This document shows positions 23,051 through 35,349 of a DNA stretch of 64,000 nucleotides, piece after piece; the first letter of the stretch is position 1, and the number at the start of each line of letters is the position of its first letter. Below the pieces are notes generated by a model. It was not told the DNA's origin, did not search any database, and saw only the letters and a list, made by a program, of their open reading frames with translations. The translations under genes were made by a program, and so were the position numbers. The stretch lies in NCBI GenBank assembly GCA_963971225.1, contig OZ020267.1, forward strand, positions 47,563,993-47,627,992, in the 5' to 3' direction. This DNA comes from Melieria omissa. Lineage: Eukaryota > Arthropoda > Insecta > Diptera > Ulidiidae.

Positions 23051-23416
23051 TTAACATGGCGGTGTCCTAGGCGACGGTCAATTGTCCCCGTCTGCATCCA
23101 TTTGCAACTAGTCCAAGGTTAGTCCGAAGTAAACCAGTTTTCAAACCAGTTACAAAGCGACTAGTTTGCAAACTAGTTTAGTCTGGATTAGTTTTCTAAC
23201 CAATCGATTTTTATGGGGACTATAAAACTGAATTTTTTAAGTAATTATTTTATTTTAAAAATATCTAAAAATAAAAACAAAAAATCAGCGCGAATAAAAA
23301 AACCAAGATGAACTTCGACTTGTTGACACACTTCTGCCGGAACTGTTTGGGGGACTTCGCCTGCAATAAATAAAATAAATAAATTGAAGAATAATTTCAT
23401 AAATAAATAAATATAT

Positions 23417-23848
23417 TGTTACGAAAATTACTTCACAGGTTCGTTTGGATTGGTTTTGAAAATAAAACAACTTCAGTTATCCAGCGCAACGTAGTCAAAA
23501 CTAACAATCGCTTTATTTACAAATTTGCACTTGTTCTACTTTACACTACTACTATTGCATGTTTCCCCATTGCTTGCTCAACACAGACTCGACCCCTTGC
23601 GCTGCCACTGCTGCTTTTATACCAGTTTTCTTATCGCGCCGAAGTTTCTTGCACTTCTAATTGGAAAACGCTCGACTATTCTCGCACAGCCCATTTCGAG
23701 AACCATCCTTGCCATATCGGACTATACCAAGCGAATTTATAACAGTTTTGCTGTACTTCACAGTGCATGCCTAAAAGTATGCTTGGAAAACATTCGTGCG
23801 GAGAAAGGCATTCCTGTACAGTGCGGCACAGAATCTCTCATCGTATCA
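23417..23848 (-). mobile_element. solo LTR of the Ty3/gypsy element at 52225
   Basis: 432 bp beginning TGTTACGAAAAT and ending CTCATCGTATCA. It is clearly related to the LTR at 52225-52654 (shared TTATTTACAAATTT, TCTTATCGCGCCGA, GTTCTCGCAC-like and GAGCCATC-like blocks). ATAT flanks both ends. It lies in CCCTGT copy 3; copy 2 has the empty site. The 108- and 129-codon plus-strand frames here are not genes. Confidence 0.75.
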
Positions 23849-24258
23849 ATATTAATACATACTTTTAAGCTGCCGCTGCAATTCGTTGCTTTACGCAACC
23901 ACGTTAAATTCTAACTGAAATCATTCAAGACAAAACGTGCAAATCGAGCAAACTTCGTGTCATCGAAACAGAAAGCTCGCAAAATGCAAACATTTCTACG
24001 TTGTTGTTGTAGCAGAACAATCGCAAGATCAGCCTTAACAGTATTTTGTTGCTTTTCTCACCTCTTTTTCGTTTTTCTCATTTTCATATCTCTTCTTCCC
24101 TATGAACGCGCACGCAGACGTGAACGATTAGACTCGAACTGACTGACTTCTGCATCCGCTGACAGTCACTTGGAATACTAGTTGTCAAATTGACTTACAA
24201 AAAACTAGTTCAAAGACCAATGAATTTTCGGGACCAGTTGTCCCAGGTCCAACAGGGA

Positions 24259-24430
24259 TAGAACTCGCATCTCATACAAGCAAACGCGTTCGATGGCGGG
24301 TACTGCTGGAAGTACCCTCTGTTATTGACAGCAGAACCCTCTGTTACTAACAGCAGAATTCTCTGTTACTTCAGCGTAACATGTAGGAAGAAGCAAAGGA
24401 AACAAACATACAGAAGCAGTGTTGCCGTTG
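24259..24430. repeat. end fragment of the GAAGTAATATAGAACGC family
   Basis: TAGAACTCGCATCTCATAC, then GGCGGGTACTGCTGGAAGTA and TAACAG-type tandem units, as at 8602-8700 and 33000-33070. It stops near 24430. Confidence 0.6.
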
Positions 24431-24618
24431 TGCGACTAAAGTGTCAAATTTACCCTTTTTGGAGACCGATGCTACCTGACACCGACTTTTTAAAAATATG
24501 CTTATTTTGACATTTTTCTTCAAGATTATCCGACTTTTGCCACTTTTTTATCAAAAAGTTAATATACATTTTCAAAAATGCTTCGTAAAGTAATTTTTTT
24601 TTATTTTTGCATGTTTAA

Positions 24619-25455
24619 CACTCCCATGCCCAACAAGGTCCGTAGGGACCTATGGCGTTTTAAAATACGCGACATTTCAATACGGAGGGAGTGATGAGCT
24701 GGAGACTTTATGACTTCTATAAATTGAATATTTAGAAGCTGTTAAACTAGATTTCGGCACGACTGCATGTATTTTAGCACAATGTAATTTACCATAATTA
24801 TCGCATTGAAGTCATTTAGGGCGTCGATGCCCGACAAGGGCCGCAGGGACCTTGTAGGTGGTTTAATGTAATTTGCTCTTATTTTTTGTTAATAACTGTA
24901 AATAGTTAGTGCCAAATATTGTTAGCAGCACAATTACAAATAAATCGTTGAAATTAAAATACGTACCGTGATTGGGATCAAATTGATATGCCGGCGTACG
25001 CGCTTGAAACAACTGAGCAACAAGCAGTAATGCAGACTTTGGTCAGATATTTGGAAAACAATAAAGAATCTTATTCATTCACTGAGGAGACAAATTACGA
25101 AGATTTCTTGCCATACGATGAAACATATGATGCTGAAGTTGAACTGAATGTCACTTTGGCGGATGAAGCTGACTCCGACTCCTTCTGCCCGTCCCTTGCT
25201 CAAAATTGCGTTCGCTGTCCTTTGGGGTCAGGATGACCCCAACTAAACGATTATATGATTAACTGAACATGAAGGAATGTAACACATAAATCACAAATGA
25301 GGGGGGACAGCCCCCAAAAGTATTTTTCTCGATTTGTTATTGGGTTATAAGCGCGATTAACACTAAATAATACAAGAAGACGAGCGCACAACACCGCTCA
25401 ACGGTTTTTTTAACTATGCCTGTGGTGAAATAGACCCCAAGGGAGAGGTAGAAGG
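24619..25455 (+). mobile_element. TTAA-flanked element, probable deleted piggyBac relative
   Basis: TTAA at 24615-24618 and 25456-25459. The terminal repeat is weak (CACTCCCATGCCCAACAAGG against CCTTCTACCTCTCCC reversed). Two subterminal CCCRACAAGGnCCGYAGGGACC units are at 24628-24652 and 24829-24853. It contains the 82-codon frame below. Confidence 0.5.
24988..25236 (+). pseudogene. acidic N-terminal ORF, possible piggyBac transposase start
   Basis: 82 codons beginning MPAYALETTEQQAVMQTLVR, rich in Glu/Asp in the middle (SFTEETNYEDFLPYDETYDA and LADEADSDS). Acidic, Ser-rich N termini are usual in piggyBac transposases, and the TTAA context fits. No catalytic region follows; an internal deletion is assumed. 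Not recognised with certainty. Confidence 0.35.
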
Positions 25456-25459
25456 TTAA

Positions 25460-26940
25460 ACTACTTGCAACCCTCTAATTATGTCAAAGTTTTCCCGCAA
25501 AAATGTTCAAAATTTATCTAAATTCACGCGCTTTTTGTGGCATTGCCTAAGTAAGTATATCCCGCATCCCTGCAAGACAGGGCTGATGGAAACTCCAACA
25601 CACCCATAAAAATTCTCGCTGATACTAACACATTTGCATATTCCCCTTGAATTAAAAAAAATTCTGAATCGAAAAAAAAATTTCGTCTGCTATTAATCCA
25701 ATAATAACACAGAGCAACACTAAAAAAAGGGACAAGGGTAAACGTGTCTCTTTCGATAGAGGACCTCAGTAGATGAAAATGTGTCAAAGGATTTTTTCCG
25801 GGATGTTCCAGTTTTTTTTAAATGCAGTTTAAAGATGGTGGCTTAGTGCCCCTTACTGAAACTTTTAAAACATTATCATATCTTTTGACTCATATGTCAG
25901 AAAGGAATAATTTTTACGTCAAATGAAAGCTAATGATATGAAGTCGATGAAACAATATCCTTTTTTGAATAAAACAGATAGTTCGGCTACATTTCCTACA
26001 AACGTGAAGTTATGTATGAGAGAACGAGATATGTAATGTATACATTGGCTCGTGAACTTGACAGGTGCTCGTGCACATTTTGTGAAATTTGTGAGCTTGC
26101 GGACGGGCGCTGAAAACTAAAAAGAGGAAAAAAGGAAGGAAAAAGGCGAAAAATGGAAAAATAAAAGCAAAATAAAGATAAGTGTTTGTGTTAAGTGAAT
26201 GAAGTTAATACAATGAAAACAAAAGAACATTGTAAAATTGCTTGAGCAGACAGAAAAGAATTTACGAATCCAATGTATCGAAATTTAACAAATTTCGAGA
26301 ATCTGCTCAAGCAATGGAATGTGTGGAAAAATCATGTGAAAATAACCAAAATTCTTAACTAAAAAAACCCGGTTTAGTGGAAGATGGAGATGAAGAAAAT
26401 GTTTGCAGACAAAGTTTGGAATTGTTCAACTGTGATGTTAAAAATTAATTTCAGTTTTTTAGATTAATTAATTAATATTTAAATTAATAATTTTTAATTA
26501 TTTAAGATTAATTCATAATAATTCATGTAAAAATAAATGAATTACTATTATTTAGTAAATTTAAGCAATTCAACAACAAAACAAAGCTTTTAATCAGTTC
26601 TCACAGGTTTATACACCAGTCCTAATATCAGTAGTCAATCAGGGCTGATTAATCATCTGATTAATCAAGACTGACAGAAACTCTGCTGAAGTCTGTTGTG
26701 AGGGAGCGAGAGAGCTTGATAATCACAAGTAATTCAAACCACAATGATAGAAGGTGCGACCGAACAGCTGCCCATTGAATCTTTTAGTAGGTGCAAGCTA
26801 GACAGCTGTATATCTGTACCAGATACCAAAACTCTTGTGTTAAAAGGTGATGTAAAATCACACGTATACGTGAGTTTCTATCAGAATTTTCACACGGGTC
26901 TTCAGAAACTGGTTTAGGTAGGCCTCGGTCTCTACTAAGG
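25460..26940. other. intronic stretch without recognised gene
   Basis: 26600-26700 has decayed GCTGATTAATCATCTGATTA repeats related to those at 13104 and 35515. The rest shows nothing I can assign. Confidence 0.4.
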
Positions 26941-26949
26941 TGGAGGGTT

Positions 26950-27870
26950 AATGTCCCATTTGTATTATCCCAATTGGTACCGGGAGCTTGTCTCTCGGGG
27001 CGGTTATCAACGCTCAATTTTGATACGCTTTGTTTTTGGCCACAGTGTGGCTATACTTAATTCAAAAATTCGACAGTTCAATGTGATTCAACCAATGCGA
27101 ATGTGTGCATCGCGGAGTTTGGAAAACGTAGTGGCTGTTCATGAAGATGTTCGTTAGAGCCCCGAGACCTTCTTTCGACATCGGTCGTCATAATTGAACA
27201 TACCGAAAACACTTTATGGAGAATTATGAAGAAAGATTTGTTTCCCTACAAAGTGCAATTGGTTCAAAGTTTGTTGGTTCTGAAAAAGAAAATGGAAAAT
27301 GGCAGAAATATGTTTGAATTGGCGCAAAATGAACGTGATTTCTGGTACCGAGTCATCATGAGTGATGAGGCACATTCCTCTCAGTGGAACGATAGTAAAC
27401 AAAATTGTCGATTCCGGGGCATTCAAAATCCTTGAATCGTGCGTGAACAAGCTTTGTGTGACGTTAATCATCGGACCATTCTTTTTCAATGGTGAACGAT
27501 ATCGTCCATCATCACCAAATTTTTGCAGTCATTCATCGAGGAAAATCAGTTGGACGATGATTGGTTAGAGCAAGATGGCTCGACGTCGCAGATGATGAAT
27601 TTACTGTAGACAATGTTTCCTCGACATTTCATCTCCAAAAACGGCGATTTCAACTGGCCTCCTCGCTCGCCCGATTTAACAGGGCCGGGTTTTTTGTTGT
27701 GGGTCTGCTTAAAGGGAAAGGTGTACACTATTAAACTTCAAATTCTAAACCTTCTGAATATTCGTGAGGGAACCCCAGAAATGCTGGAAAATGTTATGAA
27801 AAATGCAGAAAAAAGAGCCCAAATGTGCGCCACTGGAGATGGTGACCATTTTTACGCTTATTGATTAATT
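26950..27870 (+). pseudogene. decayed Tc1/mariner-superfamily transposase
   Basis: Blocks in order, in several frames: a linker resembling VVAVHEDV (27122), MKKDLFPYKVQLVQ (27226), VIMSDEAH (27352, first catalytic Asp), a QDG-type block near 27573 (second Asp), and FNWPPRSPDLT at 27650 (third acidic region). It ends IREGTPEMLENVMKNAEKRA (27757) and a stop at 27862. Many frameshifts and stops; not functional. The block order matches the type of the N-terminal fragment at 3500. Confidence 0.65.
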
Positions 27871-28080
27871 AAATAGTATTGATTCAAATAAAACTGTAAA
27901 CGGAGGATATCGAAATTGTTGAATTTTTCAATAAGTTTTTTATAGTTATCATATGTCAAGTATTGATGGGATATTTGGTATTTGATTGAATTCCTATGTG
28001 TGAATATATAATTGTAATTTGCGACGCCTGAGGCATATATATTGTTGATTTCATTTCATTTTTCAAATCTAATTTTTTAG

Positions 28081-28185
<105 letters not shown>

Positions 28186-28239
28186 TAAATCTTACTAACT
28201 ATACGCATGTAGATACAGAACTATCTACATATAAGTGAT

Positions 28240-28680
28240 TATAAGTTCCCGATGCTGCCTAATTTTGAGAACTGTCAAGTGTTTCCATAGAAACTGAGTT
28301 AACTCCAACAGCTGGTTTTTGTTTACATTTTTATTTGGAGGTAAAATTCTTTCTTTCTTTGTGGGCAGCCACAGCTTGGCCATCGCTGCCATCTCCTCGT
28401 ATACGTATGTATGTGTTGTTTCTTGTAGCCCTTCCACTGCATGAAAACCACTCCGCTTTTCCCCCCAACAGTCTAGGAACGTCTGCGCCTTCCCATATCT
28501 CCACTATATAGTTTCATATTTTCATATTTTTGAAAGTTTATTTCATTTGTCAATGTTAATTTCATTGGTGAAAGTTGTCAGCTGATTGATACCGGAGTTG
28601 TCTGAATTTTTAATATGAAGAGGGTCATGAGAAGTTCCCCGTTTTTTTTTTACTTTTTCAACATTTGTCGTTTGCTAATG
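28240..28680. repeat. partial copy of the MITE at 10769-11492
   Basis: Shares TTTGAGAACTGTCAAG, TTTGTTTACATTTTTATTTG, GCAGCCACAGCTT-like and TTCTTGTAGCCC with 10810-10985, and the AGAGGGTTCACGAGAAGTTCC-like block with 11070-11095. Confidence 0.65.
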
Positions 28681-29323
28681 ATAAAAAGTATTACTTCGTT
28701 TATGTCGCTTCGTTTATTACATTTTGTAAGGTATAGCCACGGATAACTCATCAAGTAGATGTCTCGCGGCCAAGGAAAAAATGAGTCAAAAGGTTCGACA
28801 AATTTAGCCACCGAAAAAGAGCTTTTGGGTTCTAATGCCACTTACACAAACGCCGCTTTACACGCATTGTGCTCTATTTTTAGATGCAGTAATATGTGAA
28901 TTTTATTTAAAACGTTTGTCTGACTTTTGCTTGGCGTTTGTCGGTTTTTATACCTTTTAAGCAGACGTCTGAAGTTTGATGTTGGTGGTCAAGTCTGTGA
29001 GCGGTTATCTCTTAGACGCACACTGGGGTAATTCACTGCGATTTTGGCAATTAATTCACCCGGACTATTTGGACATGAAAAAAGTATTGTTTATTATTTT
29101 CTCTGCTACTTTTTCGGGAAATATACTCCCGACCTGAAAAATATTCTTGACCTAGTTTTGCACACACCCTACAACAAAGACAAATAAAAGAATCCAAAGT
29201 ACCAAATTTTATTTGTTTCTGCATCATTTGAGACGATTTTGTATTGTGTTTCATAAATATCTTAAAAACCAAAAATATTTAGCTTACGAGTCGCGATATC
29301 CCGCCGAATATGTCGCCTAATAT

Positions 29324-29549
29324 CTGTGGCCGTAAGGAATAACAGCCAAAGTCGAGTTAGGACAAAATTGAGTTATTACCACCATTGCATTTGTCGTATT
29401 CAAATGTACTACTACACAAAATTCTATGGCTTTTGCTCATAAAACGAATGTTTTACGCCCAAAAATCTAACATTTTTCTAGTTAAATCTAAAGCAAATTC
29501 AAAAATTAAAAGTGCTCTCCTGAAAACTTCATACTCCTTACGGCCACAG
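29324..29549. mobile_element. 226-bp MITE with CTGTGG ends, copy 1
   Basis: Ends CTGTGGCCGTAAGGAATAAC / CTCCTTACGGCCACAG. ATAT stands on both sides (29320-29323; 29550-29553). Distant relative of the two 247-bp copies. Confidence 0.75.
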
Positions 29550-29589
29550 ATATGCTGGCTAATATAAATCTAATATTCCGGCCCTCGTA

Positions 29590-30017
29590 ATGTAGGGTAA
29601 AAGCATAAAGCAAGACTAAAAACCATACTTTGAACAACAACCAAACTAACATAAAACATTTCACTTGTTGCTTATCTCATACTTTTTGCATTTACATTTG
29701 TTTCTTTTCTTTCCTTTCACGCACCGCGTTGCATATTTTGCCAAGAGTTCACATAAAAAAATCTAAATGCTGCAAAAGTGCGCAACAATAGCGCAAATTT
29801 TTTTGTCATAGAAAGTTGCTAGAATATCCACAGATTACAATTATGAAAACAGTTTAGGTGAACATCACTGAACACACAACTATATGTGTATGAATAGGGT
29901 CGGAATAAGGCAATATTCAAGCTTTCAAGAAAACAAAATTTACATATTAATACTTAAGTACCTTAACAAAAAGTTTCCATTATCATTTTGCAGGAATGCG
30001 GTTAATTAGTATACAAC
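29590..30017. other. intronic stretch without recognised features
   Basis: No coding segment, inverted repeat or matching repeat was seen. Confidence 0.4.
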
Positions 30018-30021
30018 AATT

Positions 30022-30268
30022 CTGTCGTAAAAAGGAATAACCGCTTAAGTCGACTTAAGAAGAAATTGAGTTATGGATGCCACCACGTTCCCTTGACTGT
30101 GCTCTGCGTTAGTGTAAAATCGGGGAGTTTGTAACTTTAAAATAAAAAAAGTGATTAATAAAAACCTATTCGCATTCCCATAACGAACACACTACGCGCT
30201 AAAACTTTAAAATGAGATTGCTCGAAACAGCAGTTTTCGACTTAGGCGGTTATTGCTTTTGACCACAG
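30022..30268. mobile_element. 247-bp MITE with CTGTGG ends, copy 2
   Basis: Starts CTGTCGTAAAAAGGAATAAC, ends GGTTATTGCTTTTGACCACAG. AATT at 30018-30021 and 30269-30272. About 90% identical by eye to copy 3 at 41180-41426. Confidence 0.85.
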
Positions 30269-30272
30269 AATT

Positions 30273-31355
30273 CTTTCACCCAATTATGCGGAATTTTATC
30301 TACTTTGAAAGATACTGATCTACTAAAAGATCAGTATCTTTAATTTTCATTTTTGAATAAATCGCCAAAATCGCCATGAATTACCCCAGTGTGCACTGTG
30401 GTAAATAGATACACTATTGGCAGTATTGCTTGTACGTGAAAAATACTGAAAATCCTGCAGTTACTCGTACCATGAATTTGTTATATGAACTTTCCTAATA
30501 ACATCAAAATCGACTTACCCATCAGGGGGTCTGCAATTTTGCTTCAAGGAGAGAATTTCGAATTGACTTGAAGAGATGTGAACCGCCATAGAAAACGTAA
30601 TACTTTTATGATTGTGATAAAAATAGGGGTTTCTTTTGTGACACCAAGCAATGAACGTTTTCGATTTTATTTCCCCCTTGATCGTATGTAACACTCCTCA
30701 CAGACAAAGCAATTTTTTCAGCGATGTCAATATTCTTAAAAATGATTGAATGAATGGATACTAGGATACATGCCTTACCAAAATTGTTCATTTGTTTGAC
30801 TGCATCAACCCCCAAACCCCCCTGAAACCGCCACTGATATTCTTCATAAGCATTTTAATTAAAATTGGTTCATTCCCAGTTTATTCCATGTTATTGTTAT
30901 GTTTTCAAACGCATATTTTTTTATTAATCATCTTTTCATAGCATATTGACCTCGAAGTTTTTTTGTAAGAAAAAATTGTTTTCGTTCAAGGGCCTTCATA
31001 TGTTTTGGCACTGATAGCAGACTGCAATGTGCGATTCAGACCTTTTCCTTTTTCGGGGTGCTGATCATAGCAAATGTTATTGTTCCATATCAAAAGCAAA
31101 ACAAATTAAATATTACAAATATTTTAGAATACTTTTTTTGGATTCAAACAAACAAGTTTTTGGAAACAGCTCAATTTTTTTGATGTAGATCTTTAGCGCA
31201 CCTATATAAAAATGTCAAAATATATCAAAATACAGTACATTCCATTTAGCTGCCTCTTCGCTTGGGTGCATTTTATGCTTAGCTGCATGATTCGGCCAAA
31301 ATCCTATTTCGCAAACCGAATTTCCTTTGAAAATTTCACATTTAGCTGCATTTCA
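30273..31355. other. intronic stretch without recognised gene
   Basis: Repeated ATTTAGCTGCAT phrases (31247, 31284, 31340) and no coding region. Nothing else assigned. Confidence 0.4.
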
Positions 31356-31358
31356 CTT

Positions 31359-32206
31359 ATATGGCGTTCAAACTGACTCATTTAAACTAGTTTAAGTGAA
31401 AAGAGCTTTTTGTTGAACACAACCGTCCAGACTGCACAATGAAGTTTAATTTGACAGCTGTTTGTTTACAAACAAATAAATATTTTTGTGAACTGATGTG
31501 CTAGGAGCACGATTCGAGCGAAATATTGGCGCATATTTCACAAACCACGGCAACATTATTTAGATTAGTATTTAGATAGATGGTATTTAGATGCCATAAA
31601 AAGGCGATGAATGGAATGAAAGCAGTGCGAGCAAAACGATTATTTTTATTCATTTCAAAATTTAAAAATTTTCAATGTTGGTTTGGTTTTGATTTGATGA
31701 AATTACAGCTGAATTTTTAGGGATTTTTTTCTGGTGTGTGTTTAGTATTTGCGCTGTGTTCGGTTGCCAAAAAAGCTTTTTCATAAAAAGCTTACGGATG
31801 CAACCCTGCGTTAAACTCGTTTCAAAACATGTTAAATGGTTTAACACGTTTCACTTCCAATAACAATGGCATGCGATTAAACAGTTTTTCGAACTGGTTT
31901 TGTTCCTTTAACTTGTTTAAGCATATTAAACACGTTTAACCCTTTGAGTACGGAATTATTTGGAGACTTTTATGCATATGGAACGGATTTAATTTATTGC
32001 TATATGGATTAATATGTAAGAGTAATACATTTTATTTGGAATATGCTTATATTGGTGATATAATATATATATAAAATCAACGCCTACTTATCAAACTCAG
32101 ATGACGAGTCAGACTCGTCCACCGTAACTTCGCCCAAGTAAACACATGACGAGTCTCACTCGTCAAATGTACTCAAAGGGTTAAGCCGTCAGTTTGAACG
32201 CCATAT
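31359..32206. mobile_element. inverted-repeat element ATATGGCGTTCAAACTGAC, nested insert
   Basis: Ends ATATGGCGTTCAAACTGAC / GTCAGTTTGAACGCCATAT. Without the nested TTAA MITE (31940-32180) it is about 600 bp. No coding region. Confidence 0.7.
31940..32180. mobile_element. 241-bp TTAA-flanked MITE
   Basis: TTAA at 31936-31939 and 32181-32184; ends CCCTTTGAGTAC / GTACTCAAAGGG. Two GACGAGTCnnACTCGTC palindromes (near 32103 and 32150). Confidence 0.85.
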
Positions 32207-32899
32207 TAGCTGCACTATTTCATTTAACAGCCCTGTTTTGGAGCAAGTTTTCCTTGATTTGTATGAAAAATACTTCATTTAGCAGCACTGGACAATTTTT
32301 ACTAGTTCAATTTTATTAACAATCTACATCATTTCAACACGCACGCTATGTCTGTCAGGGGTTTAAGATATGCTTAAATGAGCTTTTCACGTAGGAGGCT
32401 GCCACTCAAACCTAACCCAACCTAACTTTTCACTTAATATTATTCAATGTATCCAACGGCTTCAAATATTCATCTAGTTATAATAATACAAAGTATTTAT
32501 TTCAATTTTGTGTATTTAAAAATTTTTGCTGATTTTTTTCATTTTCAAATTCATTCAGAAAAGAGTGGCAATGGCAAACCAAGGTGTTTTAATAAGGCAA
32601 CAACAAAAACCCCATGTATTTTGTTAGTGCTTTTGGGCATGCTCATTGTCAAAATCCACTCAGAACCCACAACTGTGGGCGGCCATTTTGACAATCAGTA
32701 TGCCCATTCGCGAATAATCAAAAGAAAAACAATGTTTGTGGTACTGCCACTACCTTATAAATTTGCCTTACCGTAAATCAGGGGTGCCCATGCTCTATGC
32801 TCTCGTTGCTCATTTGATTTTGTAAATGATCTTCGGCATAGATTGAGCATTCTAGTATACATACACAGCACTCCGTACTCATTGGCGATAGTTATCTTA

Positions 32900-34722
32900 T
32901 CCCTTTCGCTACAGGTTTTTACTGTGGGAAAGTTAAAATTTTAAATTTTACGTTTTATCAACGAATGTGAAGTACTATAAAACGCGTAATATAAAACGCG
33001 CATCTCATACAAGGAAACGCGTTGTATGGCGGGTACTGCTGGTAGTACCCTCTGTTATTGACACCAGAACCCACTTTCTGGCGGCTGGCTTTTGTTCTTC
33101 TTCTATAAGCCTGCACGGCATCCCATATTGCTCCTGAACTCACCCGGCTGTAGTGTGCGCAAAATCATAGAAAAGCATAAATGTAGTACTACATATATGT
33201 AGAAATGAAAATAAAATATGGCTGGCATGGCGATCTATATGATCGCTACAAGCAACAAAAAATAAATAATAAGTAATCAACAAGGACAATTAAATAAAAA
33301 GAGGAATTGGAAAGTAAGGAAGACTTTTTTATTAGCCCGTAATATTTTTCCGTCTCGTCCTTTGGAACTATTTTTACTGCCCACATATAATGCTTGCTTC
33401 AAAGAACAAAAATAAGAAAATCTAATATTGTAAATTAATGGTCACACCATTCGCCATGGAACCATTCAGGTGTAGAATATTTATACTATTTTTAAACGTA
33501 GGCATGCCTAAATCACATTTTTCTTATGACAAAATACTTGTCTTATTATTTGTTTCTTTATTTAGTGCTTTCGACATATTGAAAGTCAATAGACCTATTA
33601 AATTATGTTTTTCCATACAATCTTTTAACCATTGGTTTGTTCGTTAGATTTCGATTTAAAAAAAAATTAAAACACGTTTCTAATTATTTTTGAGTGTGTG
33701 TGTTTTTACGAATTTTGAAGTCAATATAAACAAATAATTTTACTTCGAACTCGAATTTTAAATTGGGATCAACCACCAAATTTTAAAATCAATCAAAGCG
33801 CACCATTGGCCAGCAAAAGCCATACACCACAAAGATTCGATTGATGGCGACATGACAGATATTTGTACAGCAAAACCAATTGGTAACACAAAAAAGCATA
33901 CACACAATAAACGGCAACAACAAAAACATTAGCGAATCCCGAATCATCTTCGTTGAAACGACAATGACGATGCTTTGGTTCGTTGTTTGGTCTCCGCTTG
34001 CGCTTCGACGAACAAGATCAATAAACATAAATGCAAAAAATGAGCGATTACTACGCCACAACAACCACCATTTCAATATACACGAGCGGAGCCGTTGCGA
34101 ACAACAACATTGCTTTTTGCAGTTGTCCTACGCAAATCTAACAGAAAATGTTCCGAACTTAACATTCTCAAATGCCTACGCTTCGCTCTTCCCGCTCGCA
34201 TCATAATAATCGAAAACACTTTTGTGCCCACATGCGCGTTCTATATTACTTCATATTCTTTGGTTTTAAGCTTCTCTGTGGTTATATTAACAACATTCCA
34301 AAAGACATTTTTTAATTTTTATAGTTGGACCCTGTATTTTAGAGTGTTTTTCTATGAGAGCTACCACATCGTTGTAGCTGTAATAATTACTTAAACATAA
34401 AACTTACGCTAACGAAAATTTGAATATTTCTTCATTTTTTTCAGCCAAAATAAAAAAAGTATCTAAATTGAAAGAAAACGTCAAATTAAAAACTTATCTC
34501 AAGTTTTCTGCTTCTTCTTCCTTTACTATGTCAAGATATACCATTAAAAAAACGTGTATACTTCTCGTCTTTAAACTTTAATATTCCATTTATTAATTTC
34601 GTATTTTTCCTAAAACTTCAAAATATTCAAAGAGGGAGCAAAAAATGTATTCTTAAAACCATAGAGGGCTCAGACGTCCACAAAGTAGCAATGTGCCATA
34701 TGGTAACGAAATAGCGAAAGAG
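32900..34722. mobile_element. piggyBac-like nonautonomous element hosting a second element
   Basis: Right end TTAA at 34723-34726, with terminal repeat (reversed) CTCTTTCGCTATTTCGTTAC. Left end near 32900 reads CCCTTTCGCTACAGG. It is an inverted relative of 51388-51993. The GAAGTAATATA element at 32959-34262 is inserted in it. Confidence 0.6.
32959..34262. mobile_element. GAAGTAATATAGAACGC-end element, copy B
   Basis: 1,304 bp, ends CAACGAATGTGAAGTACTAT and, reversed, CAAAGAATATGAAGTAATAT. GTTTTA flanks both sides (32952-32957; 34263-34268). The paralogue at 51930 reads ACGTTTTAGGCTTCTATGTG without insertion. Several overlapping 60-108 codon frames have no motif. Confidence 0.75.
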
Positions 34723-35349
34723 TTAAACGTAGGTTTCGTTGCACGAATTTGCTTAAAAACGTGTGCAGCTGTCGATTGAGAAGCACTGGAAAAATCGGTG
34801 TTTGTTTCCAATTTATATTTTTCGAAGCTTGCAAAATGAATCCGAATTCCGAAGAGAAGTGAGAAATTAAAAAATGTCTTTGGTCACAAAAAATGACTCA
34901 CCAGCAACCCTAGAAATCTGAAATAAACTAGAACAACAACCACGTCTCAGAAAATTATATGGGGTGAAAACTCTCCTGTGTGTACATTAGATATTTGCCT
35001 TCATCGGTCATGCTTACAGCAGCAAGCAAATCTGCGATCAATTGATATGCTAAATGGTTGGTTGTTTTTGCTTGCTGCCTTGTACCGCTTTGGTTAACAT
35101 TGCTTTTATGATGTATAAGCTTCCGAAAAACTACACTCGTAATTTCTTTCAGTGATGAGCCCTGCAAGGACAGTGAACATCATTTGATCAATCATATGAC
35201 GGTCAATGTGACGAATTTTTTTCCAATTTTTGTGTACATGTGATTCTGCATCACCTTCGTACATAGGCGATTTAAAACGTGGTCTAACATATAGTTGTTT
35301 CGCTCTCTCTAATCAGCAATGAATAAATGACATTCAGGTGTGATTAGTC

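Larger units (their letters stand above)
22284..24257. mobile_element. CCCTGT-end element, copy 3 (two nested insertions)
   Basis: Left end CCCTGTAGGAAATCGGACTG, right end reversed CCCTGTTGGACCTGGGACAA. It is interrupted by a TTAA MITE (22393-23050) and a solo LTR (23417-23848). Removal of both restores collinearity with copy 2. It is followed directly by TAGAACTCGCATCTCATAC, the same sequence that follows copy 1, although copy 1 is inverted. Confidence 0.72.
5583..28080 (+). other. scro: scro intron inside the homeodomain (after residue 12)
   Basis: Intron of 22,498 bp, GT-AG, phase 0, splitting the homeodomain between its N-terminal arm and helix 1. It consists largely of nested transposable elements described separately. 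I recognise no other gene in it on either strand. About 240 bp upstream of the exon at 28081 (27870-28080) show no repeat I can identify. Confidence 0.9.

Noticed and set aside
23416..23914. plus-strand frames of 108 and 129 codons with hydrophobic stretches
   Set aside because: They lie across a solo LTR and its flanks; no motif, and the related LTR at 52225 does not keep the frame.
32447..32776. 109-codon plus-strand frame
   Set aside because: No start context, motif or splice structure; hydrophobic stretches come from T-rich sequence.
33789..34206. overlapping frames of 95-108 codons on both strands
   Set aside because: Found in both copies of a nonautonomous repeat (9551-10019 and here) but the frames and lengths are not conserved between them.
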